Assembly (NCBI GenBank): GCA_022393335.1
Contig: JAJEKB010001194.1
Location: 181,855 to 245,854, forward strand
DNA: 64,000 nucleotides
Source: Macrotrachela quadricornifera
Taxonomy: Eukaryota; Rotifera; Eurotatoria; Philodinida; Philodinidae
Direction: 5' to 3'
The notes under the pieces were generated by a model that did not search any database, was not told the origin of the DNA, and saw only the letters and a list, made by a program, of their open reading frames with translations. Made by a program: the position numbers and the translations under genes. Below are positions 1-13,258 of the stretch, piece by piece (position 1 is the first letter of the stretch; each line of letters opens with the position of its first letter).

Positions 1-456
1 ATCCATGCCATTGGAATTGGCCAAAAACCGGCCGTCATTTAAAAAGTTTCGGTTGATCGAGATATAATCACAATCAAACGCCCGTTCCTTCTGCCTATCC
101 TTTTACTTCTCTTTTCGATCTCTAAGTACGATATATCAAATTTATTTCATCAATTTATACTTACATTTGATTTGACTGTTAGATGAAGTCTGAATAAAAC
201 AAAATAATTTAGTTTTTTAAAAATAAGGGAACAGAACCGTTGGTTTACATTTCAACCATCAGGTTCTATAAAATAGCAACAACATGAGTATATATATACA
301 CGTATTTAATACGAAAAATCCTTGAATGTAAAATACAATAGAAAAAAACACCAAACTTCAGTTCCAAGAAGAAAAAATACTTAGAGATCTATAAGATGAT
401 TATAAAAATGTGTAAAAGATTTGCTTATTTTGCAATAGGAATTTGTCTATAAAATA
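1..456. other. AT-rich flank, no gene seen
   Basis: No convincing exon or RNA gene. This is the left flank of the mariner-type element that starts near 457. It may be intron of the gene whose last exons begin at 2398, but no upstream exon could be identified here. Confidence 0.4.
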
Positions 457-2153
457 TTAAAGAGTGACCATGAAGTCCTGTCTCGATTTGAATAATACGT
501 TTTTCTCGAACAAAACACATCATTCAAAATTTTTCTTTTTCAAGAGAAGATGCAGTAAAAGACGCTCTACAAAACGGCTTTTTAGTTGACCTCGCTAGCT
601 CAGATACTCTCTGTCATTTGGTTCAGTTCTATCCTCAAAAGTATCATAAATAACATCCGTAGCAATTTGAATTCGTTGTTTTGAATCTTGATCATCCTGA
701 AAAATGACTTTGTCCAAAATTTCAATCATTTCATTTATTGCAGGAATTACTTTTTCACGGAAAAATCTAGCGTACAATTCACCACTCATATACATTCTTT
801 TACGTTGATCATTTAAATGATGATTTTGTAACCATTCAGTAAAATTAATAGGATCATATTGGGGTAATATACCTTTCGTGGAAATCTTACTCCAAAGCAT
901 GACACCATTGGATATTTTACTTTTCGTGCTTTTCTTAAATCAGAAGGAATTTTAGATGAATTCTCAGTATAAAACACATCATTTTTATTACTTTGAAAGT
1001 CTTCAATTGTAAATATTTCTGAAAAATCAGTATTAACTATTCTAGTTCATTGCCATTTCGAGTTGTTTTTTCTCACACCAAACTTTCCTATTAATCTTTT
1101 ATCAAATATGACACGTTGCTGTTTGTTTACTGTTATTAAATTTTGAGCTTTTCTAAGTTTAAATGGTTTCCAATTTAATTCTTTATTTACTTTTTTGCAA
1201 AGATGTTCTTTTACCCTCAGTATTGTTGCGTTGTAATTCAAACACCACTTTTCTTTGACTTTGTCCTTTTTTAAATATATTGATCGTTTTATTTCTTTTT
1301 CAAGTTGCTGTATTGTAACAGTTCTTGGTGCACTACATCTTAATCTATCTTTTAATGTCCCCATTTATGATATTCGGTTTATTGTTTTTCTTAATGAATT
1401 AAGGCAATGGAGGTGGATTTTCATCAGGTTTTAATCCGTCAGAAATATTGGTTGCCATCTAAGTGGATTTCATTTCCTTCAAACAAAGAACGAGCCCACA
1501 AAACTTCTCCTTCAGAGTAAATGTGTTTGATGTCTTTCTATATCACACAGGAAATGGTATAGATTATCGTGTACACTCGTTGAAGTAAAATCGGCCTATT
1601 TACAGATCGAAGCAGTGAATGCACAAATGAATATAAAGATAGATGGATATAATGAAAACAAAAGAATAGTAGTTACAAAGATCTGGAAAAGATAGTACGG
1701 ATACACTTAGATGCAGAATACGTAGAGTGAATGCATAAAATCAAGGATTCGATAATGAATATACATAGATCGAAACACATATAGAATACCTAGAGAGAAA
1801 ATGCACCAAGATCTAAGAAGACCTGACTAATACAGTGATTCTATGAGCTAACCAAAGATGAAGACCATCATACGTCTAAAATTAATTATATAATGGCTTT
1901 ACAAATGCTTATATTTTAATAGTTCACTATTTTCTGTTTTAAAAAACTTACGATTAGCTTTTATTTTTTGTGAGGTATTTTTCTAAGCTTACAACTTTCT
2001 TTTTATATGAGCTAGTGGAGTCAATCAAAAGACCATTTTGAAGAGTGTTTTTACTACATTTTTTCATGAAAAAGACAAATTTTTGGACCATGTGTTTTGT
2101 TAAAGAAAAACGTATTATTCAAATTGAGATAGGATTTTGCGGTCGCTCTTTTT
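457..2153 (-). mobile_element. Tc1/mariner-superfamily element with long terminal inverted repeats
   Basis: About 1.7 kb bounded by inverted repeats: positions about 459-541 are nearly the reverse complement of about 2068-2151. The differences are mainly transitions plus a few other changes, and the core around 481-520 is matched by 2091-2130. A TA dinucleotide lies at each edge (458-459 or 455-456, and 2153-2154), as expected for the TA target site of Tc1/mariner elements. The interior carries a broken transposase on the minus strand (595-1400). The long ends, about 85-90 bases, exceed those of classical mariner. The element appears old: substitutions, frameshifts and stops are scattered through it. 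It lies just upstream of an exon at 2398, so it is probably an intronic insertion. Confidence 0.8.
595..1400 (-). pseudogene. Broken Tc1/mariner-type transposase
   Basis: Reading from 1400 down to 595, three blocks in shifted frames recall a mariner-type transposase. Block 1 (about 1364-1047) has a helix-turn-helix-like linker with a GTLKDR start and a KPFKLRKAQ segment, typical of the region between the DNA-binding and catalytic domains. Block 2 (about 1035-905) contains TDFSEIFTIEDFQ, matching the first catalytic Asp region. Block 3 (900-595) has a WSKISTKG segment and VIFQDDQDSKQR, matching the second catalytic Asp region. A stop precedes the Met at 1364, a frame change separates blocks 2 and 3, and the reading frame ends after REYLS before any third acidic residue. 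No intact enzyme can be read. Family placement is by motif memory. Confidence 0.75.
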
Positions 2154-2397
2154 AGAGTTGTCACTAGGGTGTCTTTTAAAAAGGATTCAAAAATGCATCA
2201 TATTTCTAAAGCAAGATACATGTAAAATATAAAAGTCTTTCAAACATTTTTATTATATTGAATTTGATGGGAAGTTGTACCGTCTGCTATTTTTTTATTT
2301 CGCATATGGGAGAAATCATGTAAAAAAGTGATATGAGAATTTCTCAATGCACTGTACATCTATTTTTTATTCTTCAAAATATTTTATACTAATTCAG

Positions 2398-3166
2398 ACC
2401 ATCAAGTGATCTTTCATCAAATCCATCTATTCATAGTCATCGTTCAAATGCGGATCTACAATTACGACAAACAGATTTAACAAGTTTGAAAAATATTTAA
2501 TCATAAAAAATAATTTTTTGTTTTATTTTACTTAAAAAAAGGAAGTCGAACATCATCTTCAAATTCAACAAATACCATATTTAGACCAACAACAACATCA
2601 TCACCACAAAAAACACCAATTGAATTACGAGAAGAAGTTAATATGAAAGAAATTTTTTGGCGTTCTAAAATAAAATTTTCTTTTCTTTTCTTTTTATAGT
2701 TAATCAGTCTTCGACCACGTCGACCACCACGTACAGCTCCATCACTTAGTTCTTCAGTTAGTTCTTTAGCAGGAGCATCAAATGATTCACCACATTCATC
2801 AACAATTGATGTTAATGTTAGTGGACAATTTATTATTGGTAATGTTATTTTATAAATAAACAAAAGTTAATATTTTTAATTTTTAGCATCAGCTAGTCAA
2901 ACATTATTATCATCAGAAAGTTTAAATGATGAATCAAATGATGATATAATACAATCAAAATATATTAATAATAATAATAATAAAAATTCTTTATCACCTA
3001 CTCAACAAATAGCGAATAAATTTCGAATATTAACGAAATCTTCTGAAGTAAATAAAACGAATGAAATAATTCTTTTTAAAAATTTATTTTAATATCTTAT
3101 CTTTAGCAATTAACAAACGATACTCCACCACGTCCACCACCGAAACCGCCTAAATTTCTTCGTTAA
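2398..3166 (+). CDS. 3' exons of a gene ending in a proline-rich tail (5' end not found)
   Basis: Five exons join in one frame: 2398-2483, 2542-2636, 2700-2838, 2887-3047, 3107-3166 (TAA at 3164). All introns are 48-63 bases with GT..AG borders. They encode the last 179 residues. The segment is rich in Ser, Thr and Asn, with an RPRRPPRTAPS patch and a terminal PPRPPPKPPKFLR that looks like an SH3-binding ligand. No catalytic domain is visible, so the product cannot be named; a signalling or cytoskeletal adaptor tail is a guess from composition alone. The preceding intron runs left from 2397 and apparently contains the mariner-type element. Upstream exons are probably outside the window. Confidence 0.7.
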
Positions 3167-5561
3167 ACATTTTTTTTTCTATTCTAGTCAGATATTCTTG
3201 TAAAAGAAAAATACTCTTATCTTTTTTTTTATTCTTCTTTTTCTCTCTCTATTAAATAGATCTAATATTCTTTATTTATTTATAATACAAAACATTGGTA
3301 ATATTATAACAATGAATAATTCTCAGAAATTTTTTTATATCAATAGGAAAATAATTTTATTGTGATATTTATTTTTGAGCAATATTTGATTTCCTAATAT
3401 CGAAAATTACTATTAAAAAGTTTCAAAACGATACTTTCATGTTTTCTATCCAGTAATTCGAGGAGTGTTCCCAATAAAAACTTGATTTTTCAGATTTTTT
3501 GTTTTAACTCTTTGTCATTGTCTTCATTTCGGAACTTTATGGTTGTCTCCAGATTCGTTTATACCCTTTTATAGACAATTATGAAAAATTGATATTGCTA
3601 TTTTATTCTAGTTATTCATTAAGTACTATAGCCTCCTTTGATACTGATTGATGTATTAGTTTCCATGAAGACAAGTTGAAGAGAGACATTATTGATAAAA
3701 AGATTGTCTGAAATTGTCTTTATAATCCTATCAAACCAAAAGTGGAAAAAAAATCATAGATTCAATCATTTTAGTCTAGAGCAGTAGTAATAGACTCATC
3801 TATAGACATAAGCAATCCGATATAAATAGAAAAAGCAAACAGCTATTCTCTTTGAAAATCTTTATTTACATCTTCTTTTCCTTCATGATTAAAAAGTTAA
3901 AGCTATAGTTTCTGTTATAATGATAGAATACTTCTCATTTGATTTTTATTCATGAATGTAGTCTTTTTAGTTCTTTTCTTCATATGTTTGACATGCTACC
4001 AATGTAATGTTACTGGAATGAAAAAAGATACACACTCTGTTCGTAATTAAGACAAGTTCAACGAACTTTTCACCTTGAGAATAGAAGCAACTCACACTTA
4101 TACCCAACGAAAGCAATTAAGTTGTAGTTTTGGCTCAAAACGAATGTTATAGTTATAGACTTTTTTGTGACCTTTTGTTAAAAAAATTACCCATCGGTAA
4201 AAGCCTAAGGATTGGAAAAGGAAATAACTAGAATTCAGCCAATTAGGACTTTCGCCAACTAGTTAAATTCCAAGAAGTATATTGATAAAAATCCTAAGGG
4301 GCAAAATTCTGGAACTCCGAATATAAACATTTCAAATCCAATCCATTTTTTTAAAATTCTACTGAAACTCCATCTTCAGTCAATATAGCTCCAATTGTAC
4401 AGAATGCAGCTGCTTTTTTTCCCAAGTCCCGCATCAACTTCAACTCTGTCTCTGTTTTATACCATCTTTATGTTTTTGAGAAGCCTCCTCGAATATTGAT
4501 CGTAAAAAATCATGCTGTACTCGATCTTATATTAAAAAAATTGGACTCTTTCACAATTATTTTTAAAATCAGCCTTTCACTCTCAAGTTTTTATATCTTC
4601 ATTGCTTAAGACACCATATCGATAGAAGTTGAGTCAAAGTTGATAAAAATATATTAACTCCAGCTCTCATAGAATAAAATATACTAACTCCACAACTGAA
4701 ATTGTCCATCTCTGTTACAACGATTCAGTTCAGTTCCATGAAATATGGCAGATATCATATTCAGAGAAGGGAAAAATCGAAAATTTTTGATTTTGAAAAG
4801 GATCCTAAAACAAAATTGACTGATTAGTAGACGAATATTCAGTTTTCGCAAAACTTTTGGTCGGTGTTTTTTGAGAATATTAAAAGTTCAAATGAAGAAA
4901 ATAACATATATTGATAGGCTGTTCAAGTTGAATTAGTGAAAAAATGTTATTGAAACAATCGTCTTGCAGTTTTACTATTGACAGATTTCAATAAGATTTC
5001 AGAATCTTCAAGTTCAGTGGCCATTAAAGCACAAGTGCTCTTATTATGACTAATGTCAAGGAAATTTCAAGTATAAGATTTTTATCTGGTTGAATCCTTA
5101 ATACCATTAGTAGATTCTTCAAAAGTTTAAGAAAAACTGAATATCCTTTTACTCTGACCATTAACTTTTATTTTAAGTCTTTTCAAATTTCACAACTAGA
5201 TAGGATGTTATACGTAGTTTTTTGTTGAAGAAATTAAATTTGACAAAATCTGAAAAAGTTGACTTTGCGAAGCAATATATTATACTTTATAAATTCGAAG
5301 TTTCTCTTATTTTAAATAAAGAAATTCTAAAAAATCAAGTTTTGTCTGGAAATATTTTTGAATTTGTTTGTTGAAAATGATTAGAGCATTTTTTTAAATT
5401 TGCAGGCTAGTTTTCAATATTAGAATATCAAGTTCTCCCAATATAGAAAGTTTTAGGTCATTTGAATGAAGTCATTTAAATTCTAGTACATTCTCGAAAG
5501 AATCACTTTCTTAGTATTGTAATTAATTAAATATTAGTCATCATTCGAGTTGTAGATAACT
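3167..5561. other. Intergenic, AT-rich, no gene seen
   Basis: About 2.4 kb between the stop at 3166 and the TTI2-like start. No frame with gene-like codon use, no RNA gene and no clear terminal repeat was recognised. Confidence 0.5.
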
Positions 5562-7744
5562 ATGACAGATACAATGTCAATTTTTCAAGAAATTTCAACT
5601 ATGATTATATCACACAGTTTATATAATAAACCGATAGAAACACTTGATTCAAAAGTATCTATTGATAAATCAATCTTTATACAATTAGAAAATCAATTAT
5701 CTGAACTAAGTATTAAAAATGATGAATTATTGTCAGACAAAAATGATTATTTATCTAATTTATTACTTTTTCTTCTCGAACATATTCCAATTAAAATTAA
5801 TATTAATATGTTAACATCAACTCAAATTGATAATGAAGAAGAATTATTATCAACAAAAAAAATTTATAAACCAAATATATTTTCATCTAAACAAACTATT
5901 ATTCAATATTCAACTGATTCACAAAAAATTCTTCATTATTTATATAAATGTTTTCAAATAAATAATTTAGAAGAATTTCTTCTTTTAAAACAAAATAATC
6001 AACCTATTTATCTTCATTGTCTTCATCTTTTAACACCATTATTAACAAAAGATACTTATCATCAATATCCAATTGCTCTTCAATTATTTGTTCATATTAT
6101 TAAATCTATGAAACAATCATCTTTATCTGAAATATTCCATTTAATATTTTCGATTTGTTTAATAACATTAGATGATCCATCAATAGATATAAAATTAATT
6201 AGTCTTTATCTATTGGATCATTTAGAAAAAAATTGTACATCAACAGATTTATTATTATATAATCGAACAAATGTTATTATGTAAAATAGAACAAAATCGT
6301 CTTAAGAAAGATTTCATCAGAGTATAAACCATGCTATCCGAAAGTATGTTTTAGATTTTGATCTTTGATATTTAGTTTAAAAATTCATATTACATGTACA
6401 CAAAATCCAATATATTCGAGTTAGAGATCAATAAAAGAACCAGTAAGAAAGTTATAAAATGATCCATTTCGATTGCTCATTAATCACTCTTGATCTGGTG
6501 AGATTCGGGTAAACCAAGCAGCAATTAGTGGGAACTGATTACTTGAAAATCGTCTTAGATTGATAAAATATGGTAGAAATTGTTCAATTTATTAGAGAAG
6601 AACAAGAAAATAAAGTGAAAGAGAGAAACAATTATCGCAGATACTGTTGAACTAAAGTTTACAAATTGAAATCATTCTCTTTCAGGAAAGGTTATGATTA
6701 ATCAAAATGATTTATCTTAATACGTTCATTAATTTCTCTGCTTACTGACCAAAACATTATTTCATGTTGACACATTTATGATTATAACCAATATTTATAC
6801 TATACGAAATAATCTTTAGTATTGCAAACAGTTTCAAAAGATTTTCTATAGATATATTGATAGCACATCCTTCCATTTACCTTATATCAAAACTTATAGA
6901 ACATTTTTCGAAAAAAAAGAGAGAGACAACAGAATAAAAACATTTTATTTTTGTTACAAATATATCGATCTTTGATTCTAATATTTTGGCTTTTGGATAT
7001 ATGTACCATGACTTTTTAAACTAAGTGTCAACGATTAAAATCTAAAACATACCTTTGGATGGACTCTATGTATCTTGGCTATCCTCTGACAAAATCTCTC
7101 TTGAATCAAAAGATTATTTAATTTTCTATTTATTTAGGTATGGTCTTGAACAAAATTTACATCGTCGTGATGATAAAATTCTATTTTTTGAATGTTTATT
7201 AATAACAACATATCGTTGGTTAAGAATTATGGAAAATGAAATTTATTCTGGTAAACATTTATTTATACGTACAAGTCAATTTATTGAAAGATTTATTCGT
7301 GATTGTTTATTAGAAATTAATATTGAATATCGTCGTTTACTTTTAAAAATATTTCAATATTATATAAATCGTCTTCAATTATTTGCTATTCGACATTTAA
7401 ATCATTTTATTGAACTTATTAATGATTCAATTGATAATCGTTTATTAAGATATGATTCTTTAGAATTACTTTTAATAATTATTCAAATACTTAAACCAAG
7501 AATTAATGTTCATAGATATGATATTATGAAAATAATAATTCGTTGTTTATTTAAAATTCTTCATGAAGATAAAGAAAATCTAACAATTATTAATCTTTTG
7601 AAAAAATGTTTAAAAGAATTACAATTATGTACAATAAATAATTATGTACAAGATTCTCTTCGATCTTTAATTGAAACATCTCAATTAGATTTATTATATC
7701 GAGAATATTTACAAAAACTTCTTGATTCTATTGAAGAAACTTAA
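5562..7744 (+). CDS. TTI2: TTI2-like, TELO2-interacting HEAT-repeat protein
   Basis: Two exons, 5562-6280 and 7138-7744, join in frame (NVIM|YGLEQN) to give 441 residues; human TTI2 is about 508. The junction segment YNRTNVIMYGLEQNLHRRD and the later stretch around LRYDSLELLLIIIQILKPRI resemble the Tti2 family, where a rAxVIydaL motif is followed by helical repeats and a WPRI-like motif. The whole protein is predicted helical and Leu/Ile-rich with no membrane segment. In the known family, TTI2 works with TELO2 and TTI1 in the TTT complex, a cochaperone for PI3K-like kinases such as mTOR, ATM and ATR. The intron is long (857 bases) for this window. A TTGTAG acceptor-like sequence lies six bases before the ATG. 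Assignment is by remote similarity. Confidence 0.6.
6281..7137 (+). other. Long intron of the TTI2-like gene
   Basis: GTAAAA donor at 6281 and TATTTAG acceptor ending at 7137. No transposon ends or RNA gene recognised in its 857 bases. Confidence 0.6.
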
Positions 7745-9788
7745 TCTATCAACCAATTCATCTATAGATATATACATATATCGAATGAGATTGAAGCATA
7801 AGGCAAACAAATAGAGACGACTTATTCTTTAAATCTCATTCATAACACCAAAATTAATGAAGACAAATACTATTATGAGTTTTTTTTATATGTTGAACTT
7901 TCATTCTTAATAAAGATTTTTGTTATTTTCCTTTGTTGATAATCAAAAAAAGATATTATAGACTACTCTTAGATGTGAAATTCGTAATTGAAATATGATG
8001 AAGTAATACAACTTTCGAAGGTCAATTTAAATATGATAGCGTGACTAAATAAACTAAAATTACCAAGTCTAATTTTTTATTGATGAAAAATGATAATTTT
8101 TTTTGTAAAAGTAGAACAGTCTGCATCTATATGGACTCACTTTCTACTGCCATACTTTTGATAATTCAATATATAAGATTCTTTTTATTATTTCTATTAA
8201 AATTATACTTTCATGTCTTTTATTATTAAAAAATGAAAATTAAACCATTATTTATCAATAAATATTCTGTTTCCTCAATATTCATAAATGTCGATCAAAG
8301 ATGGAAATAATGTCTATTAACAACCAGTTTAACCAACTTTCATCAGTTCTATTTATATTATTGGTAATCGTGACCAAAAGTTTCCATAGTAACTACTAAT
8401 ATATGCCAAAAGAATCCTAAAGATAAATTCTATTTTATTCCGTGTATTCAATGATGATTTATTAATTCATATAGAATGATATTCTAAAAAAGAAATTCAA
8501 TAAATTTTATATTCAAAAACTTCTAGATAAAAGAATATTATACTCTCTAGTATCACGTATTAAATATTTATACAATAATGAAAAAGTTAAGAGTACTTGA
8601 AAAAGAAATATAATTTATATTATAATCACTTCTAATATTTGTCTAGTCGATGATATTTTAAGATTCTAGGTTCTTTGTTTTTCTTATTTGTATATCTGAA
8701 TAAACTAATTCTTTTTTTTTGTTTATGTTGTCAACGAAGATAAACGAAGAGTATGTCATAATTAGTCGAAACCTCTTGACAACGATTCGAATAGTTAATT
8801 TTAAAGTAAATCTGTCATCTATTAATGCTTAAAAAAAAACTCAATTATATTTATGTAGATAAAAATGAAACTTTTTTTTTTCTTTATTATTATTATTTTT
8901 ACTACTATCGATGTTACTAAATTTTTTCTTATTCTTATATTAAACTATTCGTCGATGTTACTCGAATAAATAAAAAAAGAAAATAATCTGTTTTTTTTCT
9001 CCCTCTCTCATTTTTTTTCTCCCATTTTTTCATATATGTGCAATACAGAATCTATAGAATTGTTGAGTATACATAGGCATATACAATTAATGACTAACTA
9101 AGATGAATACTTACAAAAGTCAGTTTCATTTTCTATTTTTTTCTTCTTTTACTTTTATTATTATTATTATTTCATCTTCTCTATCGTTTTTTGCATTAAT
9201 CAGGCAAATTGAGCATCGACGAAAAATAAACAGAAAAAAGAAATGAATTGAGAAGGATGACGTACGATAGAACTCGTTTTCTATATTCTCTCTTTTGTTT
9301 CATCAACATAACATCACCAATGTTGTTGCTCATGTAGGTGGAAAGAACGAACAAGAATCCATCTCCATTAGTGTGAATTGTCAATACTTCAGACGATAGA
9401 CTCCTTATACTACCTAAGAATAATAGTTAAAGAAGAAAAAAATCTACTTTTTTTTCCTTTGTGTCTCTCTTTCTGCCCCTCCTTTTTTTCTTTGTTCTAT
9501 TATTGATCATTTGACAAACTTGCAAAAAGAAAGAAAAAAAGTTGAACAGAAAACAAGTCTACTATCGTCGTAATCAAATTCTCAAAATTGTTAATTTTTT
9601 TGACATAACGGCAACGCCTAGGGGGCTCTGTTCTTTATTATTTTTTTCTCTTCTTTTTATATATTACTATTAATACTACGATTACTTATTTTTCATTGCA
9701 TATCATAATAATAGCAGAGTAAAAAAAAAACCGGTAAGATAAAAATAAAATATCAATATATTAAATATATCTAATTAATTTTAGTTAA
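7745..9788. other. Intergenic with pyrimidine tracts
   Basis: An AATAAA-type polyadenylation signal for the TTI2-like gene lies near 7909. From about 8880 to 9760 there are repeated T and CT tracts, and an acceptor-like TTTTAG ends at 9784. This is probably promoter or untranslated leader of the following gene. No protein gene seen. Confidence 0.5.
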
Positions 9789-11054
9789 ATGGCAACTAAA
9801 ATAATTAATAATGATACAGATGTTATTGATCGTTTAGCACTTAGTCGTGCTCAACATCTTCAATCTCGTGATAATCGACCTAAATCTATTTCTGATGATG
9901 AAATTGATGCTATATCAGATTGGTCAGAATCAGATCGTGAATGTTGTCCATTAAGTGATTTTGAATCAACATCAAATGTTGATGGAACTAATGGTAATAA
10001 TCATTATGATATACCATTTGATGATGATGATGATGATGATGATAATGATGAATTTGATGAAAGATTACCAAGACAACCAACATTACTTGAAAATCTTTTA
10101 CGTTTAAATGAAACACCTTTACCAACAATAAATGATAGTACAACAAGTACACGTATATCATTTACAAGTGATATAGAAAAACCTAAACCACAACAACAAC
10201 CACAAATACAAGAACGAATATCAAATACAATTACTAGAAAACCATCAATACAAATTCGAAAACATTCTCAACCACCATTATTACCTGGTCGACGTATACA
10301 AAATAAAGAAACATCTCCACGTCGTTCAATAACAAATTCTCATGTATTATCTCAATCAATAAATGTATCACGTAATCGTAAAACTACAACACCAAGTCCA
10401 TCAAGATTTTATTTACGTCGTGAAAATACATTAACCACAAATACAAGTTTTAATATGCAATTAATAAAAGAATCAATATCATCACCAAATAGTTCATTTC
10501 ATAGTAATGATGATAATCATAATCAACAAAGACATATAGTATCACCAAATTTAAGTCAAACATCAACAACAAATGGTTTTATACCACGTGTATATGAATT
10601 AAAAAAATTATTTGTTGATGATTATGATTATGGTCGTTTAACTGATGTATCAACAAAAAAAGAAATCCCATCACGTAATCGACAAAAATGGGGTACTATT
10701 GTTCATCCACCCTTTCCATTAGGATATCAACAAATAACATCAGAACAAGTAACACAAGCTGTTGAACGTCTTACAAGTCCTGTTCGATGTCGTGATAGAC
10801 ATACACCAATACAAACACCATCAAAACGTTATTTATCTATTGAAGAAACTGATGCTTTAGTAAAAAAAACAAAAAATCATTATTATTTTATTTAATTATT
10901 GTTTTATTTTTAGATTAATCGTTTAACTAAAGTAAAACCAATTCGAACAACTGATCAATATTGGCAAGTACAACGTCAATCTCGATCTGTGAAAAGTATA
11001 AGTCATGCATTAAAATCAAATAATAATTGGAAAGGTGTTGGTATATCAGCATAA
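9789..11054 (+). CDS. Unknown 402-residue protein with acidic run
   Basis: Two exons, 9789-10859 and 10914-11054, joined across a 54-base intron at DAL|INRL, encode 402-403 residues. Residues about 78-86 are a run of eight Asp, encoded by a GAT repeat, inside a strongly acidic N-terminal region. The middle is Ser/Thr/Asn/Gln-rich and probably disordered. The C-terminal 140 residues look more constrained, with WGTIVHPPFPLGYQQIT, RYLSIEETDALINRLTK and TTDQYW. No domain recognised, no signal peptide, no membrane segment. The ATG at 9789 is preceded after four bases by a TTTTAG acceptor-like site, consistent with trans-splicing or a leader intron. Convergent with EIF3H, 266 bases away. Confidence 0.8.
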
Positions 11055-11320
11055 AAAATTTTTCTTATGTGATTTTTCTTTTTCTTGAACTTCAGGGTTT
11101 CCTGTGCGTGTATTTTTTTTCAAAAATATATTTTTCATTATAATTTAACTATGAAAAAAAAAAAAGAATGAAAAATTTTTGTGGCTTGAAATTTCAATTA
11201 AAAGAATGGATATAATGATGTTAGTTTTCGTTTTTTTATTCAAACAAACACTATAACAACAAAAGATAAAGATAACTGATGGATGTGTTTGCTTGATTTA
11301 TTTGATATATATTTTTTTTT

Positions 11321-12991
11321 CTATGGTTTATCATGAACAGCTTGGGCCATAAATAATTTTGCTAAACCTTGTGCTGCAAATTGTGTGATATTATCACATT
11401 GATTATTTATTTGAGTTGCATTTATTAATGCACCACGTCGTGATGTTGAATAAACTTTAGTTAAACGATCAAAATCTTCATCATAAGCATCATTACGACG
11501 ATTTGAATCACGTTGATTTCGACGGCTTAATTGTCGTTGAAGTTGTTTTTGATAATTTGTATAACGCATTGCATCAGTAGCAAATTCATCAACACAATCA
11601 ATTAATGAACGAAGTTGACGTTCAAGACTTCCACTGGAACAAAAAAAAAAACACAACATTTTCTTTTTAGATTTTTATTAAAACAATATAAAAAAAAAAC
11701 ATTTTACCTTGTGCCTAAATCAAGAAATGTATTTGATTTTGAACTAAGTCTTGCTTGTTCATCAATTTCACATAAAAGTGAATTGACTAGATGAGAATTT
11801 CTAAAAATAACTGGTAATTCTTCTAATAAATTTTCAAAATTAAGATTTGCTTGTCTTGCACTGAAAAGAAAAACAAAAAAAAAAGAACTTTATTAGATTT
11901 TATTCTTCTTCGAAATCATGGAAAAAATTTAATATGAAATTTAACAGCGGAAATAATTGAGTTTTTAGGAAATAATAGTTCTTTTCAAGTAGAAATAGCA
12001 CATTTTATTTAATAGTTATCAAAAGTGTGAAGAGATATGTTCGGTCAACTCGATCTTTTTTTCTTCTTTAGTTGAAAGAGTAAAATCTAAAAATATCTTC
12101 ATACAGTTCATATATATCAAATGAGATAATGTTTTTAAGTGATCTTAAAAATATTTTGTAATGTTTTGAAAGAATATTTTTAGTTCTACTAGAATTAATA
12201 CTTTAAAATATTAAAATTTTAAAGTAAAAATTTTCTTTTGTACCTATCAATTATATAATATATGTATCTATTAAAAGGAAATTTCTTGTAATCTTATACC
12301 TTTCTGGTGAAAAATAATCTTCATTCTTTAAATTCTCAAGTGCAGCAGGTGTTAAACGATATGCTTTTAAACTAATATAACCTTGTAAAGCCAATGCTTG
12401 ATCTAAACAAATAAAGTAAAATAAAAAAAATGATTTTCTCTTAATAAAATTCGAAATAATTAACCATAAACAAGTGCAATAGATTCTTCAACACCAGATA
12501 ATTGATAAGGTACCATTGATTGTGCAAGAGATCGATTAAAACTACTATCATAAAAACCCACTTGTAAATAATCTGAATTGACTCGACGTAAATTACGTAT
12601 TATATCCGATTGATATTGTTCAAAATCTAAATAAAAATATTTGTTTCTTTGTTTAAATTAAAATGAATTATATTCTATTTTACCAAGATCACTATTTTCG
12701 GGTTTATTTGGATTTGGAAATGGAAAACAATTTGTTATTTCAAGTGTTGAGTCTTTAACCAGACCAAGAAGACCACCTTGTGCAGCATCAGTTGTTTCTT
12801 CATGCGCATGTTTAATTATTTTTAATACAACCTATTTAATATGAAATTTAGTTATTTTTTTTAATATTAAAATAAAATTATTTTTAAACCATAGCATCAA
12901 CATAAACATCTTTGATTGAATTTGATGTTGATGTCATTAAAGATGAGCCAACTTTTGATGAATAATTCATTTGAGAGCTGTTCAATGCCAT
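11321..12991 (-). CDS. EIF3H: Eukaryotic translation initiation factor 3 subunit H
   Basis: Six exons on the minus strand: 12991-12890, 12831-12684, 12626-12465, 12402-12300, 11860-11708, 11633-11321. They join in frame to 326 residues (human 352). Residues about 29-160 form an MPN domain beginning [13 protein letters not shown]; next come QGGLLGLV and [12 protein letters not shown], closely matching the eIF3h sequence. The JAMM zinc ligands are absent, as in other eIF3h, so it is a structural MPN subunit. The C-terminal half has [13 protein letters not shown], an [13 protein letters not shown] stretch, then a basic Gln/Arg-rich linker and a final [20 protein letters not shown] helix. It acts in the cytosolic eIF3 complex. 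A TTTTTTCAG acceptor-like site lies upstream of the ATG. It shares a 267-base head-to-head spacer with the NYN ribonuclease gene. Intron 4 (439 bases) is the only long one. Confidence 0.97.
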
Positions 12992-13258
12992 TCGTATTTA
13001 ATAGAAAATAAAATCTGAAAAAAATAAAAGTTAAGAAATATTATTAAGTAATAACATCATCTTCTTTTTTTCCTTTGACCAATAGAGTAAAATAAATAAA
13101 TATAAATTTTTATCTTTTAGCGACACAATCAACTTTATAAATATTATATCAATTATAGCGCTGTAAAAAAACCAATCATCGATTTGTTAGTCACAAAAAC
13201 GTTAAGCTAAAAATTTAACTTGGTTTTTTTTTATTGTTTATCCGTTTTTGTCATAAAT
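12992..13258. promoter_or_regulatory. Head-to-head spacer, probable bidirectional promoter
   Basis: 267 bases separate the start codon of EIF3H (minus) from that of the ribonuclease gene (plus). It must hold both leaders and promoters. No TATA or other element was assigned with confidence. Confidence 0.5.
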
